A DNA stretch of 64,000 nucleotides from Stenotrophomonas humi (GCF_001431415.1 NZ_LDJI01000021.1:80630-144629), one strand, 5' to 3'. Positions 43,143 to 52,389 are shown, numbered from the stretch's first letter. Notes: a model not told the origin generated them from the sequence alone. Translations and numbers: made by a program.

Positions 43143-44366
43143 GTGACACCTGCATCACCACCGCCACTGGCGCCCCTGAACATCCTCGCCCACAGCGCGA
43201 CCACCGCGCTGGGTGCGGGGCTGGAGGCACAGCGGAGCGCCCTGCGCGAGCGGCGCAGCGGGCTGCGTCGGAATGATTTCGGCCTTGATCCGCTGGAATG
43301 CTGGATCGGCCGGGTGACCGGCGTGGAGGAGGTGGAACTCCCGGCGCACCTGCTCTCCCACCGTTGCCGCAACAACGCGCTGGCCTGGCTGGCGCTTCAG
43401 CAGGACGACATCAAGGAAGCGATTTCACAGGTCGTCGCCAGGCACGGCACGCAGCGGGTGGCCATCGTGATGGGTACCTCCACCTCCAGCATCGGCGCCA
43501 CCGAGCTCGCCTATACCCGGCTCGAAACCGACAGCCACGGCGTCCCGCAGTTCCCACAGGATCTGCGCCGTGAACGCATCCACAGCCCGCATTCAGTGGG
43601 TGATTTCGTGCGGGCCGCCACTGGCCTTCAGGGGCCGTGCATCACCGTCGCCACCGCCTGCTCTTCCAGTGCCAAGGTATTCGCGCAGGCCGCGCGCCTG
43701 ATCCACGCTGGACTGGCCGATGCCGCCCTGGTCGGCGGCGTGGACACACTGTGCGGCAGCGTCCTGTATGGCTTCAACTCGCTGCAGCTGATCGCGCCCA
43801 CTCCCTGCCAGCCCTTCGATGTACGTCGCGTCGGCCTGTCACTGGGAGAGGCCGGCGGCTATGCGGTGCTTGAACGCTGTGGGGCCGGCCCGGATACCGC
43901 ACTGCAGTTGCAGGGCTATGGTGAATCCAGTGATGCCCACCACATGTCCGCCCCCCATCCGGAGGGGCTCGGCGCACGCATGGCAATGCAGGCCGCGCTG
44001 CAGCGTGCCGGCATCAGCGCCGCCGACGTGGGCTACCTGAATCTGCACGGCACCTCCACTCCGGCCAATGACAGCATCGAAGCCGGCGCGGTCGCCACGC
44101 TGTTCCCGGCCAGCCTGCACGCCAGTTCCACCAAGGGCTGGACCGGGCATACGCTGGGTGCGGCGGGGATTGTCGAATCGGTGTTCGCACTGCTGGCGCT
44201 GTCCGACGGGCTGCTGCCGGGCACACTCAACAGTGAACAACCCGACCCGGCCTGCGGCCCGCAGATCCACTTTGACAATGCGCAGACGGAAATCCGTCAT
44301 GCGATGAACAATTCCTTCGGCTTCGGCGGCAACAACTGCTCGCTCGTGTTCGGCAAGGCGGGGTGA
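43143..44366 (+). CDS. Aryl-polyene beta-ketoacyl-ACP synthase (FabF-type KS)
   Basis: Condensing enzyme of 407 residues expected to extend the aryl-polyene chain with malonyl-ACP. The active-site Cys is in ITVATACSSSAKVFA, the His pair in LNLHGTSTPANDSIE and KGWTGHTLGAAGIVES, and NSFGFGGNNCSLVF ends the domain. It lacks the first about 10 residues of FabF but is otherwise complete. The GTG start is set by GGAGG; an upstream frame has none. It overlaps or abuts the next KS-like gene. Homologous to the KS of xanthomonadin (pig) and APE clusters. Confidence 0.88.
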   Translation: MTPASPPPLAPLNILAHSATTALGAGLEAQRSALRERRSGLRRNDFGLDPLECWIGRVTGVEEVELPAHLLSHRCRNNALAWLALQQDDIKEAISQVVARHGTQRVAIVMGTSTSSIGATELAYTRLETDSHGVPQFPQDLRRERIHSPHSVGDFVRAATGLQGPCITVATACSSSAKVFAQAARLIHAGLADAALVGGVDTLCGSVLYGFNSLQLIAPTPCQPFDVRRVGLSLGEAGGYAVLERCGAGPDTALQLQGYGESSDAHHMSAPHPEGLGARMAMQAALQRAGISAADVGYLNLHGTSTPANDSIEAGAVATLFPASLHASSTKGWTGHTLGAAGIVESVFALLALSDGLLPGTLNSEQPDPACGPQIHFDNAQTEIRHAMNNSFGFGGNNCSLVFGKAG

Positions 44367-44371
44367 AGCAC

Positions 44372-45166
44372 ATGCTCAAGGCAACATTGGAGGGCATCGG
44401 CTTCTGGGGCAACGGCCTGCCTGACTGGGACAGCGCCTGCACCTGGGTGCGCGATGGGCTGCGCCCGGAAAATCCCGCTGCCCGTCCTTCCCCGCAATTG
44501 CTGGCCGCCAACGAACGGCGGCGTGCACCGGGTACCGTCGCGGTGGCGCTGGAAGCCGCGCTTGCCGCCTGCAGGGCAGCCGACCGCGCGCCCGCCGGGC
44601 TGCCGGCGGTGTTCACGTCCACCTATGGTGAACTGTCGATCACCGACTACATGTGCGCGACCCTGGCCGAGGACCCGCTCGCGATTTCACCAACGAAATT
44701 CCACAACTCGGTTCACAACGCCGCCGCCGGTTACTGGACCATCGGTGCCGGTGCGCATGTACCGGCCACCGCGATCAGCGCCGGCCCGTACAGTTTTGCC
44801 CAGGGTCTGCTCGAGGCGATGGTGCAGCTGCATGCCGGCGAGGACGCCGTACTGCTGGTGGCCTATGACGGCACCACCGTCGGCCCGCTGACGCAGGTAG
44901 CGCCCAGTGAAGGATTGCTTGGCGTGGCGCTGGTGCTTTCGCGCACCGGGCGCACCGACCAGCCAACATTGACCGTGAACCTGCGCAACGGACCGGACGA
45001 ACCGAGCGCACGGCCCGATGTCGACGGCCCCCTCTCGCAGCTGCTGGGCGGCAACGCCATGCAGCCCGCACTTCCCCTGCTGGAGGCAATTGCGCTGCAA
45101 TGCAGGCGACTATGGCTGCCGGCAGGGCCCGATCAATGGATGGAAATCGACATCGATCATGAATGA
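44372..45166 (+). CDS. Ketosynthase-like protein (Ketoacyl-synt_2 type, ApeC-like)
   Basis: Protein of about 264 residues related to the N-terminal half of ketosynthases and found as a separate gene in aryl-polyene clusters. GIGFWGNGLPDWDSACTWV at the start, STYGELSITDYMCATLA, PTKFHNSVHNAAAGYWTIG and a C-terminal ALPLLEAIAL are typical. The catalytic Cys-His-His set of a full KS is not present (the usual Cys position reads VHNAAAGYW), so it is probably a chain-length or partner subunit of the KS encoded just before. A GTG at 44363 overlapping the KS stop is an equally good start. Overlaps the glycosyltransferase gene by eight bases. Confidence 0.8.
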   Translation: MLKATLEGIGFWGNGLPDWDSACTWVRDGLRPENPAARPSPQLLAANERRRAPGTVAVALEAALAACRAADRAPAGLPAVFTSTYGELSITDYMCATLAEDPLAISPTKFHNSVHNAAAGYWTIGAGAHVPATAISAGPYSFAQGLLEAMVQLHAGEDAVLLVAYDGTTVGPLTQVAPSEGLLGVALVLSRTGRTDQPTLTVNLRNGPDEPSARPDVDGPLSQLLGGNAMQPALPLLEAIALQCRRLWLPAGPDQWMEIDIDHE

Positions 45167-45962
45167 CTCTGCCCGTCTGTCGCCGGACAACGTCGCGGTG
45201 GTGATCCCCGCGCTCAACGAAGCACTGCGCATCCGCGAGGTGATCCAGAGCGCGCTGGACTACTTCCCGCACGTGATCCTCGTCGACGACGGTTCCGACG
45301 ACAGCACCACCCAGTGCGTCGCCGACCTGCCGGTGATCGTGTTGCGTCACCCGCAGCGGATGGGCAAGGGCCATGCACTGCGCAGCGGCTTCGCCGAAGC
45401 AACGCGGCGTGGCCTGCGCGGCGTCCTGACGATGGATGGCGACGGCCAGCACTCGGCCTCGGATCTGCCCCGCTTGCTCGACAGTGCCAATCGCCATCCG
45501 CGCGCCATCATCATCGGCGCCCGCCTGCGCAAACGCGCCTCGCAGCCCCTGCACCGCCGCCTGGCAAACGAATTCGGCGATTGGGGCATCGCCTGGGGCA
45601 CGCACTACCAGGTCACCGACAGCCAGAGCGGGCAGCGCTTCTACCCCGCCGAGGTGATCGCGCTGCAGGACATTCCCGGCGAGGGTTTCGTGTTTGAAGC
45701 ACAGATCGTGATCTCCGCTGCACGGCAGCTGGGCACGCGCTGCGTTTCGGTGCCCATCGAGTCACGCTACCGCTGCGCCGACAGTGACGAACAGTTCCGT
45801 CCCAGCCACTTCCGCCCGCTGCGTGATCTTTACCGCATCACCAGCCATATCGTGCGGTTGGCCCTGCGTCACGGCCATGTCCTCGATGTATACCGCCGTA
45901 TCCGCGCCAATCCCCCGTTGATCGACGACACCAGCGCCGGGTACGAAAAGCGCGGGCATTGA
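45159..45962 (+). CDS. Family 2 glycosyltransferase of the aryl-polyene locus
   Basis: GT-A fold glycosyltransferase of 267 residues: VAVVIPALNEALRIREVIQSAL (nucleotide-sugar binding), ILVDDGSDDST, GKGHALRSGFAEA, VLTMDGDGQHS (metal-binding DGD) and YQVTDSQSGQRFYP. No membrane helix, so peripheral. It resembles the polyprenol-phosphate mannosyl-transferase group. Coupled to the ApeC-like gene, it may glycosylate the polyene headgroup or its lipid carrier; this is inference. Its stop converges with fabG. Confidence 0.85.
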   Translation: MNDSARLSPDNVAVVIPALNEALRIREVIQSALDYFPHVILVDDGSDDSTTQCVADLPVIVLRHPQRMGKGHALRSGFAEATRRGLRGVLTMDGDGQHSASDLPRLLDSANRHPRAIIIGARLRKRASQPLHRRLANEFGDWGIAWGTHYQVTDSQSGQRFYPAEVIALQDIPGEGFVFEAQIVISAARQLGTRCVSVPIESRYRCADSDEQFRPSHFRPLRDLYRITSHIVRLALRHGHVLDVYRRIRANPPLIDDTSAGYEKRGH

Positions 45963-45976
45963 GCCCACGTGATGGC

Positions 45977-46705
45977 TCAGCCCATGCCGCCGTTGATGCC
46001 GATCACCTGGCCGTTGATGTAGCCGGCCGCATCACTGCACAGGAACGCAATCAGCGCAGCGACTTCCTGCGGTTTGCCGGCACGCCCGGCCGGTACGGTC
46101 TGCTTGATCAGTTCCGGCGGGAACGCGTCGGCCGCCATCTGCCCCTCGATCACGCCCGGCGCAACAACGTTGACGCTGATGCCACGGCTGGCCATTTCCC
46201 GTGCCAGTGATTTCGATGCACCGTGCAGAGCCGCTTTTGCGGCCGCGTAGTTGGTCTGGCCACGATTGCCCAGCACCGCCGCCACCGAAGACACACTGAC
46301 GATGCGCCCCCAGCGCGTACGCGCCATCGGCAGCAACAGCGGCTGGGTGACGTGGAAGAAGCCGTGCAGCGAGACATCGATAACCCGCCGCCAGCGCTCC
46401 ACGTCCATGCCCGCCATCGGCGCATCATCGTGGATGCCGGCATTGTTCACCACGATCTGGATCGGCCCGTCGCTCAACAGCGCCTCGAGCGCAGTGGCAG
46501 TGGCGCTCGCATCGACCACGTCGAATGCCACCGCCTGCGCACTGCCGCCTGCACCATGAATGACATCCACCACTGCCTGGGCCCGATCCAGGTTGGCATT
46601 GGCGTGGACGATGACATGCACACCATCGGCAGCCAGCCGCTGGCAGATCGCTCCGCCGATGTCACCACTCCCACCGGTTACCAATGCGCGTCGTTTCGTA
46701 TTCAT
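45977..46705 (-). CDS. 3-oxoacyl-ACP reductase, FabG-type (ApeQ-like)
   Basis: Short-chain dehydrogenase of 242 residues that reduces the beta-keto group after each condensation. TGGSGDIGGAICQRLA is the NADPH-binding motif, NNAGIHDD the NNAG motif, VSVSSVAAVLGNRGQTNYAAAKAAL holds the catalytic Ser, Tyr and Lys, and VIGINGGMG ends the chain. AAGGAC lies upstream of the ATG; the upstream start adds seven unsupported residues. Last gene of the eight-gene minus-strand operon. Confidence 0.9.
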   Translation of the reverse strand: MNTKRRALVTGGSGDIGGAICQRLAADGVHVIVHANANLDRAQAVVDVIHGAGGSAQAVAFDVVDASATATALEALLSDGPIQIVVNNAGIHDDAPMAGMDVERWRRVIDVSLHGFFHVTQPLLLPMARTRWGRIVSVSSVAAVLGNRGQTNYAAAKAALHGASKSLAREMASRGISVNVVAPGVIEGQMAADAFPPELIKQTVPAGRAGKPQEVAALIAFLCSDAAGYINGQVIGINGGMG

Positions 46706-46739
46706 GAATTGATTCTGTCCTTGCAAAACACGTTGGCGC

Positions 46740-47171
46740 TCAAGGCAGCCGCAGCATCACCGCGGCACGGCCTTCGGCCAGCAAACGGCCATCACACTGG
46801 ATGCGGAAGGCATATTGCTGGCTGGTCTGCGCCTCTGCCAGCACCTGCGCACTGGCCTCCAGCGGCCCGCTCATATCATCGAAGCGCGCGACATGCAGCT
46901 GCACGTCCCGCAACGCCACCAGCACCCCGGGCACGACCGCCGCACCACGTTGCCGCCCACGCAGGCCACCATGCACGGCCATCGCCTGCGCACCGTACTC
47001 GCACAGGTGGATCGCACGCAGTTGCCCATCGCAGCGCAACGGATGCGCAGGGTCACGGTGGTTGAACGCACGCAGCGCAATGTCGGTATCCGACCACGCC
47101 AACACTTCATCCCACAGGCACATGCTGCCCTGATGCGGCACCAGTTGCAGGATCTCCTCACGCCCGAGCAT
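46740..47171 (-). CDS. 3-hydroxyacyl-ACP dehydratase (ApeP-like hotdog)
   Basis: Hotdog-fold protein of 143 residues. The N terminus REEILQLVPHQGSMCLWDEV matches the COG4706/ApeP-like dehydratases found in aryl-polyene clusters, with the catalytic His in PHQGSM. LCEYGAQAMAVHGGLR supplies the central helix with the conserved Glu. It would dehydrate the 3-hydroxyacyl intermediates so that conjugated double bonds build up (no enoyl reductase is present). Overlaps the exporter gene by 14 bases. Confidence 0.82.
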   Translation of the reverse strand: MLGREEILQLVPHQGSMCLWDEVLAWSDTDIALRAFNHRDPAHPLRCDGQLRAIHLCEYGAQAMAVHGGLRGRQRGAAVVPGVLVALRDVQLHVARFDDMSGPLEASAQVLAEAQTSQQYAFRIQCDGRLLAEGRAAVMLRLP

Positions 47172-49518
47172 CGCCTGCCTCCCGCATGGGATGCCGCGAA
47201 ATCAGCAGGGCCAGCACGAAATTGCAGACCACGCCCAGCGCCACGGTACTGCCGATCGCACGCAACACCGGAATCGACGACAACCCCAGCAGGCTGAAGA
47301 CCAGCAATGTCATCACGCTGCAGACCAGCAGACCGTGCAGGGTGCGCAGCTGATCGGCCTGGCTGTCGCCGGCATGTTCAAAGAACAGACCGTAGTCCAG
47401 GCCCAGACCGGCCGCGAGTATCAAACCGATCAGATGGAACAGGTTCAACTCCACACCCGCACCACGCAGCACCGCCAGCACCAGCAAGGTGGTCAGCGCC
47501 ATCGGCAGCAGCACCCGCGCGACCCGGCGCGGCGAGCGCAATGTCGCCCAGACCGTGAGCGAGAGCAGCAGCACTGCCACCAGCAGCGCCGACAACACCC
47601 GTCCCCGGTAGTCCGCCACCAGGGATTCGGAGGCGTGCTTCAAATCCAACAGTTCCGCACCGTGCGTGCGGGCAGTGGCGGCCACGGCGGCTACGTCGCG
47701 CAGGCCACTGAGGGATACCACCGCGGTGCTGTGATCCTTCCCCTGCAGCAGCAAGCCTTCCACGGCCGTGGCCAGTGGCGTGCCCTGCAGGTCTTCCGGC
47801 TGCAGCACAGGTGCGGTGCGTGCCCGTGCGACATCCGCGATGAATGGCTCGAATGCATCGCTGCGGAACGGTGTATCGGCGACGGCATCGGCAACGGTGG
47901 CGCGCAGCGTGGATTCGTCCGGCAGCTGCTGTTGCCGCTTGCGCTGCAGCCCGGCGCTGGGAAGGTAGCGTGCGGCCATGTCGTAGCGCTCCAGCGCACC
48001 ACTTGCCACCAGCGTATCCAGCGCCGGACGCAGCCGCTCGCTCGCCGCCAGCACCGCCTGCGCATCCGTGCCCTGCATGCTGATGACATACCGCACATCC
48101 GGCGCCCCCAGCTCACCGCGCAACTCCGCATCACGCATCAGATCCTGCGGATCGACCGGCGTCAGCCGGCTCAGGTCGTTCTGCCAGAACGGACCGGGTG
48201 CCCAGAGCAACACCGCCAACGCGACGATCGCCAGCACCAGCAACGATCCGCGCGGCCGGGGCAACCGCTGCGTGTGGCGCCACAACCACGCCAACCGCGA
48301 CGAGTCCGCGAGGTCACGCGTCGCCGGGTCCACCAGGGCAGGCAACAGATAACGCGTCGCCAGTGCCGCGGTCGCCAGTGCGGTGATGGTGAACACCGAC
48401 AGCTGCTTGAGCCCTTCCACCCCCGAGAACAAAAAGGTGAGATAGGCGATGCAGGTGGCGATCACGCCGGTACCCAGTGTCGGCCACAGCGCGCGTACGT
48501 TGTCCCACGGAGACCGGCCGGGACGTTCATGGCTGAAGAAGTGGATCGGATAGTCCTGCACCACGCCGATCAGCGTGAAGCCGAAGGCGATGGTGATGCC
48601 ATGCACGCCGTCAAAGCCGATGACCACCGCCGTCAGGCCCGCCAACCCGGCACTGGCCAACGGTAGAAAGCCGAGAATCGGCATCTTCCAGCTGCGGTAG
48701 GCAAACCACAGCAGCAGGATCATGCCGAGGGTATCGAGCATGCCGATGGTGCTGGCCTCGCTGGCGGTGCGGTTGCCGATCTTCACCGAGAACGCACCCG
48801 GCCCGCTCAGCTCGATGCGACTGCCACTTTCGCCGCTCAATGCATCAAAGCCGCCGTGGATCGCATCCACCGCCTGCTGCTGTGCCCCGGGGTCAAACCC
48901 CGCCGCGCGCGTCTGCACCAGCAGCAATGCCTGTTTGCCGGTGCTGTCGAACCAGACATCGTCGATGCGCTGCGGTGCGCTGGCCGGCTGCAGTGATTCG
49001 GCCACGCGCAGCACCTGCAAAGTGGGGTCCGATGCCAGCAATGGCTCGATCAATCCCCCTGCCGGGGAACCGAGATCCTGCACGCGCGCCTGCAGTTCTT
49101 CGCGCAACGTGGCACTGGAGAACGCGTCGTCCGGCAGCGCATCTATCAGGTAGCGATACGGCAGCAGACGTTCCGGAAATGCTTCCAGCCCGGCCTGCTC
49201 GCCATTGGCCACCAGCTCGAACTGCGCATCCGCTGCCAGTGCCTCGCGCAAACCGTGCGATTGCACGGCCAATTGTTCGGGCGCGGCACCGGACAGCGCG
49301 ATCAGCAGCAAGCGTGCCCCTGGGCCTTCACCCAATTCGTCCAGCAACAGTTTCTGCGCTGGAGTACGCGCATCGGGCATGAATTTGCGCAGATCCCCGC
49401 TGACCTGCATGCGCGCACTGAGCCATGCGGTCAGCAGGCCGAGCAACAGCAACCAGCCGATTGCCAGGCCTATCCGCCGGCCGGAAGAGAGCTTCAACGC
49501 GAGCCACCCGCACGGCAC
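47158..49518 (-). CDS. RND/MMPL-family exporter of the aryl-polyene locus
   Basis: Inner-membrane transporter of 786 residues with the MMPL layout: helix 1 (IGLAIGWLLLLGLLTAWL), a large periplasmic loop, five helices (TLGMILLLWFAYRSW; GFTLIGVVQDYPIHFFSHER with the conserved DYPIHFFSHE; VIATCIAYLTFLFSG), a second periplasmic loop and a second helix bundle (LAAGLGLDYGLFFEH). The DY residues in VVQDYPIHFF and GLDYGLFF are the proton-relay positions of MMPL proteins. Starts with a GTG that overlaps the LolA-like gene by 25 bases. It probably delivers the lipid-linked polyene to the LolA-like carrier. Confidence 0.88.
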   Translation of the reverse strand: MPCGWLALKLSSGRRIGLAIGWLLLLGLLTAWLSARMQVSGDLRKFMPDARTPAQKLLLDELGEGPGARLLLIALSGAAPEQLAVQSHGLREALAADAQFELVANGEQAGLEAFPERLLPYRYLIDALPDDAFSSATLREELQARVQDLGSPAGGLIEPLLASDPTLQVLRVAESLQPASAPQRIDDVWFDSTGKQALLLVQTRAAGFDPGAQQQAVDAIHGGFDALSGESGSRIELSGPGAFSVKIGNRTASEASTIGMLDTLGMILLLWFAYRSWKMPILGFLPLASAGLAGLTAVVIGFDGVHGITIAFGFTLIGVVQDYPIHFFSHERPGRSPWDNVRALWPTLGTGVIATCIAYLTFLFSGVEGLKQLSVFTITALATAALATRYLLPALVDPATRDLADSSRLAWLWRHTQRLPRPRGSLLVLAIVALAVLLWAPGPFWQNDLSRLTPVDPQDLMRDAELRGELGAPDVRYVISMQGTDAQAVLAASERLRPALDTLVASGALERYDMAARYLPSAGLQRKRQQQLPDESTLRATVADAVADTPFRSDAFEPFIADVARARTAPVLQPEDLQGTPLATAVEGLLLQGKDHSTAVVSLSGLRDVAAVAATARTHGAELLDLKHASESLVADYRGRVLSALLVAVLLLSLTVWATLRSPRRVARVLLPMALTTLLVLAVLRGAGVELNLFHLIGLILAAGLGLDYGLFFEHAGDSQADQLRTLHGLLVCSVMTLLVFSLLGLSSIPVLRAIGSTVALGVVCNFVLALLISRHPMREAGDARA

Positions 49519-50165
49519 AGCGCCAGCAATGCGTCGGCCTGGCGGACCGCGCCGGCCGCAGCGGCCGCACTACCCAGCAAGGTGCGCTGCACATCGCCTT
49601 TGGCCGGCAGCGTCTCGATGCAGCGCAGTTCGCGGCCCTGACCATGCAGCGTTACCCCACGTATCCGGCGCGCCAATGCATCCGCCTTGGGTATCAGCGA
49701 CAGCTGCCAGTGCCGGGCATCGCCGGAGGGCTGCAACCGATAAGCCTGCTCCAGCGCGGCCAGATCACCGGCCAGCAAAGCGCCGAAGCTCGTCTGCAGA
49801 TCCGCCAATTCGGGCACCCGCTGCAGCGAAAACACACGCGGCGGCTTGCCGGCGCGGGCGATGCTGACCTGCCCCTCCGCAATGGTGGTGGTTTCGGCAT
49901 ACGGGGCGCGCACCTCACGCACCAGGGTGCCGGCATCGGGACGCCGGTACTGGCCTTCCACCCGCAGCGGTTCCTTCAGCAGCGCCGAACCGCGCAGCTC
50001 GACGAAGCCGGTCTGGCTGGGCACAGGCTGCGCCAGCTGGCGCAGGATCCATTCCGCATCAACGCCGCTGGCCATCACCGGGCTTGCCATGCTGCCGATC
50101 ACGATCAGCGCCGCGCACAGCGGTTGGAGGTACGAACCCAGGGTCTTCGGAATGCCAGAAATCAT
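49494..50165 (-). CDS. LolA-like outer-membrane lipid carrier of the aryl-polyene locus
   Basis: Periplasmic protein of about 223 residues with a signal peptide (SYLQPLCAALIVIGSMASPVMAS). The mature part is LolA-like: FVELRGSALLKEPLRVEGQYRRP, VFSLQRVPELADL, and a C-terminal region of short strands. LolA-like proteins in polyene clusters are thought to shuttle the lipidated pigment across the periplasm. The ATG chosen gives a normal signal peptide but lies 107 bases inside the acyltransferase gene. An internal ATG at MASPVMAS would lose the signal peptide. Confidence 0.75.
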   Translation of the reverse strand: MISGIPKTLGSYLQPLCAALIVIGSMASPVMASGVDAEWILRQLAQPVPSQTGFVELRGSALLKEPLRVEGQYRRPDAGTLVREVRAPYAETTTIAEGQVSIARAGKPPRVFSLQRVPELADLQTSFGALLAGDLAALEQAYRLQPSGDARHWQLSLIPKADALARRIRGVTLHGQGRELRCIETLPAKGDVQRTLLGSAAAAAGAVRQADALLALCRAGGSR

Positions 50166-51045
50166 AGAAATTGAACCAGTTGTAGGGGGCGCTGCGCAGG
50201 TGATGTTCCAGCCTGCCGGCATAACGATGGATAAGCGCGGACAGCACCTCCGCCCGACGCGCCCGTGGAATGTCCACCGTCGCCTCGAACGGTTCGAACA
50301 GCAGGTCGTAACGGTTGCGTCCCCGGTACAAGCCGAAGGCCAGCATCACCGGTGCTTTCAGTACGCCCGCGAGCAACCACGGCGCGGTCGGAAACGGTAC
50401 CTCGGCACCAAGCAGTGGAGCAGTCATGGACACGTCACCTGGGCGCATGCGATCCACCAGCAGTGCCACCATCGCGCCCTCTTCCAGTGCCTGCTGGATC
50501 GCCAACACGATCGAAGGGCCATCCTGTCCCGCATCGATGATGCCGGCGGCCAGGCCGGGATCCAGTTCAGCCAGCAACTCGGTGATGGCGGCGTTGTGCG
50601 AACGGTCCAGCAGCACCCGTAGCTTCAGGCCCGGACGCTGCCGGGCCAACGCACGCAGCGCATCGAAACTCCCCAGGTGCGAGCCGAACAGCAGCACACC
50701 ACGGCCCTGGTCCAGCCACGTCAGCAGTTGCCCGGTGCCACGCGGCTGGATATCGAACAGGTGCATCCTTCCCGCCAGCAGGAATACCCGGTCAAGGATG
50801 GTGGCGGCGAATGTATGCATATGCCGGGCGACGTCCAGCACCCCCACCCTGCGCCCCAGAACCCGGCGCAGGTAGTCACGCGAGGCGCGCCTTTCGCTGC
50901 CCCGTATACAGAGGAAGTAGGCGGTGATCGGATACAGACAGAGCCGCGCGATGCCGCGCCCGCCATGGCGCGCGATGCCGGCAATCAGGCGAATGGCAAA
51001 GCGTCCACCACCTTCGGGGCGTCGCTTCCAGTCGGCGTCATTCAT
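50059..51045 (-). CDS. Lauroyl-acyltransferase-like protein (LpxL/HtrB family) of the aryl-polyene locus
   Basis: Membrane-associated acyltransferase of 328 residues. SHLGSFDALRAL contains the HxxxxD catalytic motif in the variant H-L-G-S-F-D, followed by VALLVDRMRPGDVS, PFPTAPWLLAGVLKAPVMLAFGLY and YAGRLEHHLRSAPYNWFNFYDFW. Expected to transfer the aryl-polyene or a fatty acyl group to a glycerolipid. Typical family members end near NWFNFYDFW; here about 28 further residues (HSEDPGFVPP onward) run over the start of the LolA-like gene. Overlaps the hotdog gene by four bases. Confidence 0.82.
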   Translation of the reverse strand: MNDADWKRRPEGGGRFAIRLIAGIARHGGRGIARLCLYPITAYFLCIRGSERRASRDYLRRVLGRRVGVLDVARHMHTFAATILDRVFLLAGRMHLFDIQPRGTGQLLTWLDQGRGVLLFGSHLGSFDALRALARQRPGLKLRVLLDRSHNAAITELLAELDPGLAAGIIDAGQDGPSIVLAIQQALEEGAMVALLVDRMRPGDVSMTAPLLGAEVPFPTAPWLLAGVLKAPVMLAFGLYRGRNRYDLLFEPFEATVDIPRARRAEVLSALIHRYAGRLEHHLRSAPYNWFNFYDFWHSEDPGFVPPTAVRGADRDRQHGKPGDGQRR

Positions 51046-51341
51046 GCAGGGGCGTCATCCATTTCCAGCACCAGCTCACCCCGCACCAGCAGTTCCGCAT
51101 CGCGCAGCACACGGAACTTCCAGCGCGGCGCTTGGCCTTCCAGCTCCACGCTTGCGGTCTGGCCAGGCAGCAGCGGCGCCATGAACTTCACCTGCGGCAA
51201 CCGCAGCCTGCCTGCGGCGATGCCGTACTCGGCCTGTATGGCACGCAGCACCTGCTCCAACAGCACCACGCCCGGCACCAGCGGTCGCCCCGGAAAGTGT
51301 CCGGGCAGGCACGCATGGTCATCGGGAATGGAGAACAGCAT
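51042..51341 (-). CDS. Small hotdog-fold protein (FabA/FabZ-like, ApeI-type)
   Basis: Protein of about 99 residues with a FabZ-like core: HACLPGHFPGRPLVPGVVLLEQVLRAI holds the catalytic His of the HFPGRPLVPG motif, followed by VKFMAPLLPGQTASVEL. In aryl-polyene clusters the ApeI protein of this size is annotated as thioesterase or dehydratase. A GTG three codons upstream is an alternative start. Four-base overlap with the acyltransferase gene. Confidence 0.8.
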   Translation of the reverse strand: MLFSIPDDHACLPGHFPGRPLVPGVVLLEQVLRAIQAEYGIAAGRLRLPQVKFMAPLLPGQTASVELEGQAPRWKFRVLRDAELLVRGELVLEMDDAPA

Positions 51342-51391
51342 GGCGTTCACCGGCGGGGTTGGGCCGGACAGGATAGCGGCAGCCCCGCGGC

Positions 51392-52114
51392 TCAGCGCAA
51401 CAGGTCACGCCAGAATGCCGGGCCCAGCCGCCCCATCTGGCGCATGAAATCCAGTGCGTTGCGGTAAGGCCGCTGTGGGAACAACTGTGAACGCACCGCA
51501 TATTCGAGGGCGAAGAAGCCACCGATCAAGCCCCAATCGGCGACATTGGCGCACCACGACCACTGCTCATGGGTTACCGGCCACCACGGCTGCATTCCAA
51601 ACGCCGCCAGCAGGCCATCCGGCACCGCGCTCATTGCCAGCCCCAGATTGATCGCGGCCAACAAGCTCAGCACGCCCGCCCAGGCGCCGGTCAACCGCCG
51701 GGTATAGCGGTGCAGCGCCGGTGTCAGCGGCATGTCGGCACGCGCATACAACGCCTGCACGATGCGGGTGATCAGCGGGACCTGCCCGTGCAGCAACGAG
51801 CGGGCAAAACCCCAGGCCACCAGCAGGGGAAACACCACCGGTGGTGCCAGCAACAGCATCCAGGCCCAGTGTGAACCACCCAGCCAGAACAGCAGCAGCG
51901 ACGCGGCCACCAGCACCGCCCAGGCCCAAAGGCGTCGCCGCGCCAAAGGTTCGAGCAGGCACAACACCGCCAGCCCGGCCAGCGCCAGGGCGGCCCACCT
52001 GCCTTCGTCACGCAGACTGGCCAGGTGCGACAGCACCGGGTAGGCCAGCAACAGGAGCACTCGCAGCGCCAAGGCCACCGGCCCATGGCCGGGCGCGTGA
52101 CCGGTAGTCGTCAT
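51392..52114 (-). CDS. COG4648-type membrane protein of the aryl-polyene locus
   Basis: Integral membrane protein of 240 residues with five to six hydrophobic helices (VALALRVLLLLAYPVLSHLA; LALAGLAVLCLLEPLA; LWAWAVLVAASLLLFWLGG; WAWMLLLAPPVVFPLLVAW; LTGAWAGVLSLLAAINLGLAM). The LITRIVQALYARADMPLTPAL loop is typical of the group found next to ACP in aryl-polyene clusters. Biochemical function unknown; possible role in positioning ACP or lipid acceptor. Follows the ACP gene by five bases. Confidence 0.8.
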   Translation of the reverse strand: MTTTGHAPGHGPVALALRVLLLLAYPVLSHLASLRDEGRWAALALAGLAVLCLLEPLARRRLWAWAVLVAASLLLFWLGGSHWAWMLLLAPPVVFPLLVAWGFARSLLHGQVPLITRIVQALYARADMPLTPALHRYTRRLTGAWAGVLSLLAAINLGLAMSAVPDGLLAAFGMQPWWPVTHEQWSWCANVADWGLIGGFFALEYAVRSQLFPQRPYRNALDFMRQMGRLGPAFWRDLLR

Positions 52115-52119
52115 TCCGT

Positions 52120-52389
52120 TCAGGCTGTCTTGTTGGCCTGGATATGCGCCGACAGTGCGCGCAGCGAGGCGAAGATGCGCCGATTGTCGTCATTGTCCGA
52201 ACGCAGCTGGAAGCCATAACGCTTGCTGATGGCCAGCGCCAGCTCCAATGCATCGATCGAGTCCAGGCCGAGGCCTTCGTTGAACAGCGCCGCTTCCGGA
52301 TCGATCTGCGCCGGCTCAACGTCTTCCAGGTTCAGACTTTCCACCAGCAGCTCGGCCAGTTCGCGCTCGGCATCGGTTTGTTGCGACAT
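52120..52389 (-). CDS. xanC: Acyl carrier protein of the aryl-polyene locus (XanC-like)
   Basis: Small acidic ACP of 89 residues. FNEGLGLDSIDALELALAIS has the phosphopantetheine serine in the DSID motif. First gene of the minus-strand operon and divergent from xanB2 (201 bases between starts). It would accept hydroxybenzoate from XanA2 and carry the growing chain. Only one ACP is visible, whereas some aryl-polyene clusters have two. Confidence 0.88.
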   Translation of the reverse strand: MSQQTDAERELAELLVESLNLEDVEPAQIDPEAALFNEGLGLDSIDALELALAISKRYGFQLRSDNDDNRRIFASLRALSAHIQANKTA

